A DNA stretch of 35,732 bases from assembly GCA_947577065.1 (NCBI GenBank), contig CANPTT010000022.1, positions 1 to 35,732 of the forward strand. Direction: 5' to 3'. A program made the position numbers and the translations under genes. The notes below the pieces were generated by a model that saw only the letters and a list, made by a program, of their open reading frames with translations, searched no databases and was not told the DNA's origin. Source of the DNA: an uncultured Pseudoflavonifractor sp. GTDB lineage: Bacteria > Bacillota > Clostridia > Oscillospirales > Oscillospiraceae. Shown one piece after another: positions 15,190-22,602 of this stretch (its first letter is position 1; each line of letters opens with the position of its first letter).

Positions 15190-16368
15190 ATGAGCTATCA
15201 ATTTATGGGTTACCGCCGTCCCAACGGCAAATTCGGCGCCCGAAACCTGGTGGCCGTCATCCCCAGCGTTATCTGCGCCAATGATGTGGGCCAGGCCATC
15301 TGCCGCCAGGTCCAGGGTACCATCGGTTACTTCCACCACCAGGGTTGCTGCCAGCTGCCCGTCGACCTGAAGCGGGTCACCGACACCCTGTCCAACCTGG
15401 GCCAGAGCCCCAATGTGGCCGCCGCCCTCATCGTCAGCCTGGGCTGTGAGGGCACCGACCATGAACGGATGGTGGAGGAGATCCGCGCTACCGGCAAGCC
15501 GGTGGAAATCATCCGCATCCAGGAGTTGGGGGGGACCTCCCGGGCCATTCAGGCGGGCATCGACGCCGCCCAGCGGCTGGTCCAGCAAGTCTCCGGCCTC
15601 CAGCGGGAGCCGGTGGATATCTCCGAGGTAGTCATGGCCATCAAGTGCGGCGCCTCGGACACCACCTCGGGCATGGCCTCTAACTGCGTCATCGGCTATG
15701 TGGCCGACAAGCTGGTGGATCTGGGGGCCACTGTGGTCTTTGGCGAGACCACCGAGTTCCTGGGCGGTGAGCACATCCTGGCCCGCCGGGCCGTGGGCGG
15801 CGAGGACGGCCCCGTAGGGCAAAAGATCTATGAGATCGTGGATCGGATGGAGAAGCGGGCCAAATCTATTGGGGAGGATATGCGGGGCGGCCAGCCCACC
15901 CCCGGCAACATTGCCGGCGGCCTGTCTTCCATTGAAGAGAAGAGCCTGGGGGCTATCGTGAAGTCGGGCCACCGGCCCATCCAGGGCGTGCTGGAATACT
16001 GTGACAAGATCACCAGCCAAAAGGGCCTTTGGATCAAGGACGCTCCCGGCCGGGAGCCGGAAATCCTCACTGGTATGGCCGCAACGGGAGCCCAGTTTAT
16101 GATGTTCTCCACCGGCCGTGGCGCTCCCCAGGGCTTTCCCTCCATGCCCGTCATCAAGATCTGCGGCAACCCCAACACCTATGAGCGCATGGGCCACGAC
16201 ATGGATCTGAACGCCGGACGTATCATCACCGGTGAAGCCACCATCGAACAGGTGGGCGAGGAAGCTTTTGAACTGCTACTAAAGGTCCTCAACGGCCAGA
16301 TGACCAAAAATGAGGCTCTTGGCTACTTCGGCTCTATGGATATTTTCTGCCTGGGACCTGTGATCTGA
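15190..16368 (+). CDS. UxaA/SuyB-type dehydratase, large subunit
   Basis: 392-aa catalytic subunit of the UxaA/GarD family, which removes water (or sulfite in SuyB) from a 2-hydroxy acid using a bound metal. The start is characteristic: GYRRPNGKFGARNLVAVIPSV. Family features include conserved cysteines (Cys27 in VICAND, a Cys pair in HHQGCCQ, SLGCEGTD, KCGASD), GETTEFLGGEH and SGHRPIQGVLEY. The size and the separate 98-aa partner match both split clostridial UxaA and SuyB. E. coli UxaA is a single fused chain of about 495 aa. ATG 15190 follows GAGGAGGAGAA. Product is 2-keto-3-deoxy acid if a sugar acid, or pyruvate plus sulfite if sulfolactate. Confidence 0.9.
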   Translation: MSYQFMGYRRPNGKFGARNLVAVIPSVICANDVGQAICRQVQGTIGYFHHQGCCQLPVDLKRVTDTLSNLGQSPNVAAALIVSLGCEGTDHERMVEEIRATGKPVEIIRIQELGGTSRAIQAGIDAAQRLVQQVSGLQREPVDISEVVMAIKCGASDTTSGMASNCVIGYVADKLVDLGATVVFGETTEFLGGEHILARRAVGGEDGPVGQKIYEIVDRMEKRAKSIGEDMRGGQPTPGNIAGGLSSIEEKSLGAIVKSGHRPIQGVLEYCDKITSQKGLWIKDAPGREPEILTGMAATGAQFMMFSTGRGAPQGFPSMPVIKICGNPNTYERMGHDMDLNAGRIITGEATIEQVGEEAFELLLKVLNGQMTKNEALGYFGSMDIFCLGPVI

Positions 16369-16375
16369 TACAGTT

Positions 16376-16450
16376 TAAACGCCGCACTGCTGCGGCTTCC
16401 CCCGGCAGCAAGACCGCCCCATTTGTGGTACTACACGCCTGCGGCGTTTA
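16376..16450 (+). promoter_or_regulatory. Alternative hairpins between dehydratase and permease genes
   Basis: TAAACGCCGCA (16376-16386) can pair with TGCGGCGTTTA (16440-16450). Its GCCGCA part can instead form a short hairpin with TGCGGC at 16391-16396. The two pairings exclude each other, as in an attenuator. It may equally be an RNA-processing element. Confidence 0.45.
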
Positions 16451-16492
16451 GTATAAATCAGAAAGAGAGCAGAAAAAGAGGAGGTAAATCGT

Positions 16493-17950
16493 ATGGCACT
16501 CAATCCCGTCCTGGCAATGTTCATCGGCATTATTGTGATGATGGCCCTGATCATTGCCAACAAGCTCCATCCCTTCCCGGCCCTTATCATCTCAGCCATC
16601 CTCATCGCGGTCCTGGCAATGCCCTTTGGCCCCGAGGGTGGTGTCGTGTCCTCCCTATCCGCCTGTGTTAGCACCGTGACCAAGGGCTTCGGCAACACCA
16701 TGGCCAGTATCGGCGTGGTCATCGGCTTTGGCTGCATCATGGGCATCTTCCTGGAAAAGTCCGGCGCCGCCAAGCAGATGGCTTTGACCATCCTGAAGCT
16801 GGTCGGCGTGAAGAACTGTGATGTAGTCCTGGGCCTCACCGGCTTCGTAGTCTCCATTCCTGTGTTCTGTGACTCCGGCTTTGTCATCCTGTCCTCCCTG
16901 GCTAAGGAGTTTTCCCGTTTGACGAAGAAGTCCATGGTCTGGCTAGGCGGCATCCTGGGCATGGGCCTTTACATCACCCACTTTATGGTCCCCCCCACCC
17001 CCGGTCCTCTGGCTGTGGTAGGTACCTTTAATGAGAACGGCCTGCCCCTGGACCTGGGCATGTACATCCTCTATGGCCTTGCCATCTCGGTCCCCCTGTT
17101 CATCTTCTCCGTGCTCCTGTTCCGGTATTTCGGCAAGAAGTACCCTGACCTGGTGGTTCCCTACGACATTGACCGCAGCCAGTACACCGACGCTCAGCTT
17201 GCCGTTCTGGACAAGATCGACGCCAAGATGAAGGCCGGCCAGGCGTTGGACAATACGGACTTTGCGGATCTGCTCTCCACCGAGAAGCTGCCCTCCGCCG
17301 GCCTGTCCTTTGCCACCCTGCTCATCCCCATCGTCCTCATCTTTGCCAACACTCTGGTGGGCCAGATCGGCTCTCTGAAGGGCACCGCCGTAGCCAGCGT
17401 CATTACCTTCCTGGGCCAGCCTGTCATCGCCCTGTTCATCTCCCTGTGCATGGGCGCTTTCCTGCTGTGCCGTGAGATGGGCAGCAAAGCCTGCGTAGAT
17501 CTGATGCAGGAAGCCTGCCGGGACGCCGGTCCCATTGTCTTTATTACCGCTGCCGGCGGCGCTCTGGGCGCTGTCATCAACACCTCCGGCGCTGCCGGTA
17601 TGATGGCCGACGCCATCGTGAAAATGGGCATTCCCGGCATCCTGATTCCCATCATTATCGGCGTCATCATGAGATTCCCCCAGGGCTCCGGCACCACCGC
17701 CATGATCACCGGTTCCGCTATCGTAGCCCCCATGGTCACCACCCTGGGCATCAATCCCTATCTGGCGGCCCTGGCTCTCTGCCTGACCACCATGTGCCCC
17801 TCCTTCCTCAACGACAGCTACTTCCATGTGGTCACCAGCTTCTCCGGCATGGATATCAAAACCAGCCTCAAGACCTGGACCGTCGGCTCCATCCTGATCC
17901 CTGCTTTTGGCTCGGTGATCTTTGTGATCCTGTCTCTGTTCATTCACTAA
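16493..17950 (+). CDS. GntP-family gluconate/hydroxy-acid permease
   Basis: 485-aa proton symporter of the GntP family, which imports gluconate and related hydroxy acids. About 12 hydrophobic segments can be traced. Family signatures are SIPVFCDSGFVIL near residue 120, THFMVPPTPGPLAV near 160 and RFPQGSGTTAMITGS near 390. A hydrophilic loop at about 215-270 follows the first half. ATG 16493 follows GAGGAGGT. It is the last gene of the larA operon and ends at a strong terminator. Its presence argues that the pathway substrate enters as a free hydroxy or sugar acid. Confidence 0.92.
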   Translation: MALNPVLAMFIGIIVMMALIIANKLHPFPALIISAILIAVLAMPFGPEGGVVSSLSACVSTVTKGFGNTMASIGVVIGFGCIMGIFLEKSGAAKQMALTILKLVGVKNCDVVLGLTGFVVSIPVFCDSGFVILSSLAKEFSRLTKKSMVWLGGILGMGLYITHFMVPPTPGPLAVVGTFNENGLPLDLGMYILYGLAISVPLFIFSVLLFRYFGKKYPDLVVPYDIDRSQYTDAQLAVLDKIDAKMKAGQALDNTDFADLLSTEKLPSAGLSFATLLIPIVLIFANTLVGQIGSLKGTAVASVITFLGQPVIALFISLCMGAFLLCREMGSKACVDLMQEACRDAGPIVFITAAGGALGAVINTSGAAGMMADAIVKMGIPGILIPIIIGVIMRFPQGSGTTAMITGSAIVAPMVTTLGINPYLAALALCLTTMCPSFLNDSYFHVVTSFSGMDIKTSLKTWTVGSILIPAFGSVIFVILSLFIH

Positions 17951-17954
17951 GCTT

Positions 17955-17997
17955 AAAAAAGAAAGGGCCTGGCAAGAAGCCAGGCCCTTTCTTTTTT
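17955..17997. terminator. Terminator of the larA operon
   Basis: Perfect 19-bp stem (17955-17973 with 17979-17997), loop AAGAA, with A-run and T-run arms. It lies between the permease and the convergent GntR gene and works in both directions. Confidence 0.93.
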
Positions 17998-18062
17998 AGA
18001 TCCGCTATGTATAATTTTCGCGGGAGCTGCTAAGCCGGATCGGGTAAAGCTGTCGCCTTCGC

Positions 18063-18749
18063 TTATTCTGGCGGCATTTCCCCATCCTCCGCCATTTGGC
18101 CATGTATCAGCTGCTCCTTGATGGTCCTGCGGGCCAGTTCAAGGTGGATATGCACAGTCTTCTCGGCTGTGACCACATCTCCTACCGCCAAAGCGTGGAT
18201 GAGCTTGCGGTGCTCCTCCATCGACTCATCAAAACGCTGGTGACTGGCCAGGGACAGCACCCGGAACTGCTGATTCATAGACCGAACCCGGTCATAGGTG
18301 GACTCTACCAAGCTGTTTCCCCCCAGCTCTACAAGGCGGATATGAAGCTCCTCGTCTGCCTGGACATACTTTTCCATATCTCCGGCAGCGCAGCTCTTCT
18401 CCAGGATCTCCAGCAGCGCAAAAAGCTTCTGGAGGCGGACTGAGGTCAAATTCTTCCGGCTCTTTTGGATCCCGTAGGATTCCAGCATGACCCGCATATC
18501 AAAAATTTCATCGATATCCCGAAGGGTAAACTCCTTCACAAAAACCCCCTTGTTCGGCACCTCAATGACCAGCCCGTCCGATACAAGCTGCCGCAGGGCT
18601 TCCCGCACCGGGCTACGGCTGACCCCCAGCATCTCCGCCAGCTCCTTTTCCTGAAGCCAAAAGCCCGGTCCGTATTTTCCCGCGCAGATATCGTTTCGCA
18701 GGATCTGATAAACCTGTCCCCGAATGGTTTTGACTCTGGGCTCCTTCAT
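18063..18749 (-). CDS. GntR-family (FadR/FCD subfamily) regulator
   Basis: 228-aa ligand-responsive repressor. The N-terminal winged helix shows YQILRNDICAGKYGPGFWLQEKELAEMLGVSRSPVREALRQL-type elements in residues 10-55, then GVFV. The C-terminal FCD all-helical domain has DIDEIFDMRVMLE and metal-ligand-type residues in ADEELHIRLVEL and HRKLIHAL. FCD members typically sense small carboxylic acids, which suits the adjacent hydroxy-acid cluster. ATG 18749 is preceded by AAAGGGGGCGG. The frame extends upstream to 18833, across the promoter. It converges on gntP. The likely target is the palindrome at 13489-13510, with a half-site over its own promoter. Confidence 0.9.
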   Translation of the reverse strand: MKEPRVKTIRGQVYQILRNDICAGKYGPGFWLQEKELAEMLGVSRSPVREALRQLVSDGLVIEVPNKGVFVKEFTLRDIDEIFDMRVMLESYGIQKSRKNLTSVRLQKLFALLEILEKSCAAGDMEKYVQADEELHIRLVELGGNSLVESTYDRVRSMNQQFRVLSLASHQRFDESMEEHRKLIHALAVGDVVTAEKTVHIHLELARRTIKEQLIHGQMAEDGEMPPE

Positions 18750-18771
18750 ATCGCCGCCCCCTTTTTCATTT

Positions 18772-18800
18772 ATGATACTATATTTTTTTGCTTCCCGCAA
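18772..18800 (-). promoter_or_regulatory. GntR promoter with overlapping half-operator
   Basis: Minus strand: TTGCGG (18800-18795), 17-base spacer, TATCAT (18777-18772). GTATCAT (18778-18772) equals seven bases of the larA operator half and sits on the -10 in the same phase, suggesting autorepression. Confidence 0.55.
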
Positions 18801-18874
18801 GCCTAACCCGGCCCCGGCAAGACGACAGATCATAAATTTGTACGACTCTGTCCCCTTTCAGCTCCCGCAATTTT

Positions 18875-18888
18875 ATTCGTGCACGAAT
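18875..18888. promoter_or_regulatory. 14-bp perfect palindrome
   Basis: ATTCGTGCACGAAT is self-complementary, and an ATTCGT half repeats immediately after. It lies upstream of both the GntR gene and the tRNA promoter. It could be an operator, but its cognate protein is unknown. Confidence 0.4.
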
Positions 18889-18954
18889 CATTCGTCAAGA
18901 GCACCCTCCCCAGCAAAAATGTCGATCTGCTCCCAGCTTTTTTTATCCAAGGGG

Positions 18955-18982
18955 TTGACGAATCTCAAAAATCTGGTATAAT
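18955..18982 (+). promoter_or_regulatory. tRNA-Ser promoter
   Basis: TTGACG (18955-18960), 16-base spacer, perfect TATAAT (18977-18982), about 37 bases before the mature tRNA. Confidence 0.85.
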
Positions 18983-19025
18983 AATTGTCGCTGTCCAACT
19001 TGATTGGAGGCAATGCTTATGACCT

Positions 19026-19117
19026 GCAGCGGTATCGAAGTGGTCATAACGAGCACGATTGGAAATCGTGTGGCCGTCAAAAGCGGCCCGAGGGTTCGAA
19101 TCCCTCCCGCTGCGCCA
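19026..19117 (+). tRNA. tRNA-Ser (anticodon GGA)
   Basis: A 92-base class II tRNA. Acceptor GCAGCGG pairs with CCGCTGC. The anticodon stem CACGA/TCGTG encloses TTGGAAA, with GGA at 19061-19063. A long variable arm (GGCCG/CGGCC) identifies Ser, the T-arm is GAGGG-TTCGAAT-CCCTC, and the 3' CCA is encoded. It decodes UCC and UCU. A promoter lies upstream and a terminator follows. Confidence 0.97.
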
Positions 19118-19123
19118 GAAAGT

Positions 19124-19161
19124 GAAAACCCCTGATACGTTGGTATCTGGGGTTTTCTTTT
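19124..19161 (+). terminator. tRNA-Ser terminator
   Basis: Stem GAAAACCCC-GATAC with GTATC-GGGGTTTTC (one T/T mismatch) and loop GTTG, followed by TTTT. Confidence 0.88.
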
Positions 19162-19249
19162 GTCTTGCAACAGTTTCGACCATTTTTGACGGTATATTAT
19201 TTTATAACCTTTTTAACTCTTCTGTTAATATAATGTGACATTAAACTAA

Positions 19250-19278
19250 AAGGAGGGCGGATAATTTCCGCCCTCCTT
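19250..19278. repeat. Hairpin in gene-less region
   Basis: AAGGAGGGCGG (19250-19260) pairs with CCGCCCTCCTT (19268-19278) around a seven-base loop. It is terminator-like, without a T-run. Confidence 0.6.
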
Positions 19279-19281
19279 CTC

Positions 19282-19623
19282 ATATCCGGCTCAACCTTCT
19301 GAGGCCCCTATTATCAACCCGGACGTTGACGACTCTCGGATATTGCCTACTCTATTTCTTTGAGGTTCGGCGCCGCCATTGGCTACACCTCCTATCCGGC
19401 ATTTTTCAGCAGCCGCATAAAACGTTTAATGTTTTCCCGGCCCCTCCCGCAGTCCGCGGTGCGGCCAGAACAGACGTGTTCTCTGAGTCATTATATCAAC
19501 CGCCCTCTTTTGGGCAAGCCCAAAAGAGGGCGGTTGATTGCAAAAGAGGGAACGGTGGACCCCGGCAGTCCCCTTTCCCCCTGTTCCCTTTGCCGCTCTG
19601 ATACGTTCTCGTCGCAAATGTGT
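19282..19623. other. Stretch without a convincing gene
   Basis: No frame here has a ribosome binding site plus recognisable protein. Short frames exist on both strands but overlap inverted repeats. The main structure is the 44-base palindrome at 19495-19538. GTTCCC-type sequences near 19592 can partly pair with GGGAAC near 19550. Confidence 0.6.
19495..19538. repeat. 44-base near-perfect palindrome
   Basis: 21-base arms, perfectly complementary, around a two-base AA centre. The left arm reads ATCAACCGCCCTCTTTTGGG then C. There is no T-run and no neighbouring gene end, so it is not an obvious terminator. It may be an interspersed palindromic repeat of this genome. Confidence 0.75.
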
Positions 19624-19660
19624 AAAAGCCCCGGGGAGACTGCGTCTCCCCGGGGCTTTC
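19624..19660 (-). terminator. Terminator of the hydrolase operon
   Basis: AAGCCCCGGGGAGA pairs with TCTCCCCGGGGCTT around a short loop. Read on the minus strand it follows the hydrolase stop (19669) and ends in TTTT. Confidence 0.85.
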
Positions 19661-19668
19661 CTCTTCCT

Positions 19669-20418
19669 CTATTTCCGGATCCTTGGAAAATGCCGCTGAA
19701 AGGGCTGTATCTTCGGCTCATGACCCGGCAGTATCCGATCCGCTGAGCGGCGGATCTTGGCATAACTGGCCGCCGTCTGCTCCCGAGAGTACACGGTGCT
19801 CCCCACCAAGTCTTCATCCAAATTCCGCAGGGTACAACAGGCGTCGCCCGCAATGCACAGCGTACCCTCCGCCGTCTGAGCCAAAACGGAAATATGCGCC
19901 GCGGAGTGTCCCGGCGTTTCGATCAAATGCAGACCCTCCAAAAAGGGGACGTCCCCCTCTACAAACCGCCACCGGTCCGGAGAAATGGCCCGCTCATCAA
20001 ACAGTTCCGGCAAATACAGTTCCGCCTGCTCCGCATTGGGATCCGTGGCGGTCTGCCATTCTCTGCGGTGGGTCACAAAAACCGCCCGGGGAAAATCTCT
20101 ATTATGTCCGCAGTGGTCAAAATGCAGGTGGGTATTGATCACATAGTCCACATCCTCCGCTCTCCAGCCCACCCCGTCCCTCAGGGCCGTCATCAGCTCC
20201 TCCTCCGGGGCGCAGACGGCCTCCGCCATATGCGCATTGACCCACTGTGTATCGTGGTGTCCGGTATCCACCACAATGCGGTGGCGTCCGTCCGTGACGG
20301 CGGCCGCCGTCACCGGTACCCAAAACTTTTCTCCCGCTGGACTCTCCGGCCAAAAAATCGTTTTGTCGATCCGGTGCTGTCCCAAAACCAGCGCCGTCAC
20401 GGTCCATGTATTCATCAT
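19669..20418 (-). CDS. Metallo-beta-lactamase fold hydrolase (N-acyl homoserine lactonase-like)
   Basis: 249-aa dinuclear-zinc hydrolase. The HxHxDH motif is THLHFDHCGHN (about residues 95-105), followed by further metal ligands in TPGHSAAH, AGDACC and LPGHEP. The layout matches the lactonase branch (AiiA/AttM-like), but that branch includes many enzymes of unknown substrate. AAGGGGGAA precedes ATG 20418. An adjacent ATG one codon later is equally possible. It starts 11 bases after the GntR-family gene on the same strand and is surely co-transcribed. The divergent ABC transporter suggests the substrate, or a derivative, is imported. Confidence 0.85.
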   Translation of the reverse strand: MMNTWTVTALVLGQHRIDKTIFWPESPAGEKFWVPVTAAAVTDGRHRIVVDTGHHDTQWVNAHMAEAVCAPEEELMTALRDGVGWRAEDVDYVINTHLHFDHCGHNRDFPRAVFVTHRREWQTATDPNAEQAELYLPELFDERAISPDRWRFVEGDVPFLEGLHLIETPGHSAAHISVLAQTAEGTLCIAGDACCTLRNLDEDLVGSTVYSREQTAASYAKIRRSADRILPGHEPKIQPFQRHFPRIRK

Positions 20419-20429
20419 GCTTCCCCCTT

Positions 20430-21161
20430 TTAAGAACGCTCATGCTTACAGCAGGCAGGCCGTGTGTACACCAAGATCTCGCAGTTTTCCTCCGCCACGT
20501 AGTGCTTACTCACGGCCAGGACCGTATTGTCTCTGTCATAGATCACCTCATACAGCATGGTGTAGGCGCCCTCTGCCGACATGCGGTACTTCATCGTCAT
20601 AAATCGGCCGGTATTTGTCTGGGATATGGACAGCGAGCTATAGGCAGCCGCCTCGTATAATCCCCGCTCCAGAAACTCCTCCACCTGCCGAGCATCGGAG
20701 AGGTCGATCTCCGCCTGCGTGGTCACCTCGATGGGGAGAAAGGTGTAGGAATAGGCCACCACCTGGCCCTCATTTTTATACCAATGGTTGCAGACCACTA
20801 CAGCCTGGACCTTTCTATTCAGATTCTGGATATAATAGTCGCTGGGCACATCGATCCGAATGTCTAATTCCGTATCTGTGACCGGCTGTCTACAGCACAG
20901 GTGCAGCGGGTGGGACAGGGTCTCCAGCCCCATGTTTTGCCGGTCACGGCCCCCCAGGACATAATTTCCCTTTCCACGCACATTCTGGATCAGGTGGTCG
21001 TCCTGCAGCAGAGCCAAAGCCTGCCGCAACGTGGAACGGCTGACTCCCATCTGCCGCGCCAGCTCCGGTTCCGTGGGAAGACTGGAGCCCTGCTGTAATT
21101 CCCCGTTGATGATCTGGGAAAACAGGGTGTCGTACACCTTCACATACTTGGGTGTTTTCAT
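20430..21161 (-). CDS. GntR-family (HutC/UTRA subfamily) regulator
   Basis: 243-aa repressor. The N-terminal winged helix (residues 5-70) shows YDTLFSQIINGELQQGSSLP, ELARQMGVSRSTLRQALALL and VRGKGNYV. The C-terminal half fits a UTRA ligand-binding domain (IEVTTQAEIDL and the closing strand VLAVSKHYVAEE). ATG 21161 follows GGAAGGAAA. A GTG ten codons upstream sits on top of a second purine run and is less likely. It is divergent from the BMP/ABC transporter operon, whose leader carries a matching palindrome, so it probably represses both. Confidence 0.88.
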   Translation of the reverse strand: MKTPKYVKVYDTLFSQIINGELQQGSSLPTEPELARQMGVSRSTLRQALALLQDDHLIQNVRGKGNYVLGGRDRQNMGLETLSHPLHLCCRQPVTDTELDIRIDVPSDYYIQNLNRKVQAVVVCNHWYKNEGQVVAYSYTFLPIEVTTQAEIDLSDARQVEEFLERGLYEAAAYSSLSISQTNTGRFMTMKYRMSAEGAYTMLYEVIYDRDNTVLAVSKHYVAEENCEILVYTRPACCKHERS

Positions 21162-21232
21162 TGGCTTTTTTCCTTCCGGCAAGACAGACACCTCTCTTTT
21201 TTAGTCTGCTTTTCCAAACTTGTCTAAAAAAT

Positions 21233-21261
21233 ATTATAGCACCAGTTTTCTTCCACGTCAA
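21233..21261 (-). promoter_or_regulatory. Promoter of the HutC-type regulator operon
   Basis: Minus strand: TTGACG (21261-21256), 17-base spacer, TATAAT (21238-21233). A CTTGTC half-site (21219-21224) resembling the operator at 21357-21374 lies at the predicted transcript start. Confidence 0.8.
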
Positions 21262-21303
21262 TTTCCTTTTATTTTTCTTTGAAACAATCTACTTTTTGTA
21301 ACA

Positions 21304-21332
21304 TTGACAACTTTCTTGATCCATGCTATACT
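21304..21332 (+). promoter_or_regulatory. Promoter of the BMP/ABC operon
   Basis: Consensus TTGACA (21304-21309), 17-base spacer, TATACT (21327-21332). Confidence 0.85.
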
Positions 21333-21356
21333 TTCCAATAAACATACATCACTTTT

Positions 21357-21374
21357 ATCTTGTCCGTACAAGAT
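21357..21374. promoter_or_regulatory. HutC-type operator
   Basis: ATCTTGT-CCGT-ACAAGAT, with seven-base arms and a four-base centre, about 20 bases downstream of the predicted transcription start. CTTGT-N4-ACAAG resembles sites bound by HutC-type GntR proteins. The likely ligand protein is the divergent regulator. Confidence 0.65.
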
Positions 21375-21445
21375 GTTTTTGTTGAAGCCACGCTCCGGCG
21401 TGTTTCAAACCTACAAAATCAGATCAGAAAAGGAGTAGAGTTAGA

Positions 21446-22516
21446 ATGAAAAAGCTGTTTGCCGCCCTATTATCCGCCGCCATGCTGCTGTCTTTGGTCT
21501 CCTGCGGCGGGGATACCGCAACGAGCCCCGCGCCCTCTGCCCCGGCGGCAGAGAGCGAATCCGTTTCTTCCACCTTCAAAGCCGCCATGGTCACCGACGT
21601 CGGCGGCATCAATGACCAGTCCTACAACTCCATGTCCTGGGCCGGTATGCAGAAGGCCCATGACGAGCTGGGGATCGACGTAAAATACTACGAATCCAAA
21701 ACGGACGCCGACTATGAGGCCAACATGATCACCGCCATCGATGAGGGCTACAACCTGATCATCTGCGTAGGATACCTGATGGTAGACGCCCTGAGCGAGA
21801 TCGCCCCTCAATATCCCGATACCAAGTTTGCCATTATCGACGCCTACGTGGATGAGCCCAATGTGACCGGTATTAATTTTGCCTCTGAGCAGTGCTCTTA
21901 TCTGGTGGGTGTTCTGGCCGCTCAGATGAGCCAGACCGGCAACATTGGCCTGGTCATGGGAGGTACCGGCGACGCCATGAACCTGTTTGCCTTCGGCTAC
22001 TATGCCGGCGCTTTGGACACGAACCCCGATATCGCCATTCAGGCATACAATGCGAACAACTATGCCGATGTGGCGGGCGGCAAGTCTGCGGCGCTGCATA
22101 TGTATGCCAATGACGCCGATGTTGTCTATCAGGTGGCCGGCTCCACCGGTCTCGGCGTTATTGAGGCCGCCAAGGAAAAGGGACTGTACGCCATCGGCGT
22201 GGAGGTCGACCAGTCCTACCTGGCCCCCGAGGCCGTCATCACCTCCGCCCTTCGCCTGATCGACAACGCAGTGCTCCAGGTATGCCAAGCCGCCATGGAG
22301 GACACCCTGGAGGGCGGCATCTCCATGTATGACCTGTCCAACAACTGCGTCGGCTATGCCGAGACAGATCTGCTCTCCGCGGAAGCTCTCTCTGCCGTGC
22401 AGGACGCTCAGGCCAAGATCATCTCCGGAGAGATCAAGGTCCCCCGTACCAACGATGATTTTGTGGCCAAGTACGGCGCGGGACTCTATACTTTGGACGA
22501 GGCTTTGAACGGCTGA
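21446..22516 (+). CDS. BMP-family substrate-binding lipoprotein (nucleoside-type ABC importer)
   Basis: 356-aa exported lipoprotein: signal MKKLFAALLSAAMLLSLVSC with lipobox Cys20, an Ala/Ser/Pro linker, then the BMP/PnrA fold from about residue 43 (AAMVTDVGGINDQSYN). Ligand-region elements include VGYLMVDAL, GINFASEQCSYLVGVLAA and GVEVDQSYL. BMP proteins mostly bind purine nucleosides, although other cargo is known. GAAAAGGAG precedes ATG 21446. First gene of a four-gene importer operon, with a hairpin between it and the ATPase gene. Confidence 0.92.
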   Translation: MKKLFAALLSAAMLLSLVSCGGDTATSPAPSAPAAESESVSSTFKAAMVTDVGGINDQSYNSMSWAGMQKAHDELGIDVKYYESKTDADYEANMITAIDEGYNLIICVGYLMVDALSEIAPQYPDTKFAIIDAYVDEPNVTGINFASEQCSYLVGVLAAQMSQTGNIGLVMGGTGDAMNLFAFGYYAGALDTNPDIAIQAYNANNYADVAGGKSAALHMYANDADVVYQVAGSTGLGVIEAAKEKGLYAIGVEVDQSYLAPEAVITSALRLIDNAVLQVCQAAMEDTLEGGISMYDLSNNCVGYAETDLLSAEALSAVQDAQAKIISGEIKVPRTNDDFVAKYGAGLYTLDEALNG

Positions 22517-22537
22517 TCTCCGACGGCATTTTTTGAC

Positions 22538-22572
22538 AGGCGCACTGCAAATAACAATTTTGCAGTGCGCCT
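22538..22572 (+). promoter_or_regulatory. Intercistronic hairpin after the binding-protein gene
   Basis: AGGCGCACTGCAAA (22538-22551) pairs perfectly with TTTGCAGTGCGCCT (22559-22572). No strong T-run follows. It probably stabilises or partly ends the binding-protein message. Confidence 0.7.
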
Positions 22573-22602
22573 ATTTAAATCACAGATAGGAGGCGCTCCT
22601 CC

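Noticed and set aside
18943-19183. Minus-strand frames over the tRNA, including the phrase GRDSNPR.
   Set aside because: This peptide is the well-known artefact of translating the antisense of tRNA-Ser. The tRNA cloverleaf, promoter and terminator explain the sequence.
19250-19660. A CRISPR array suggested by repeated hairpins after the tRNA.
   Set aside because: The repeats differ in sequence and spacing. There are no regular repeat-spacer units and no cas genes.
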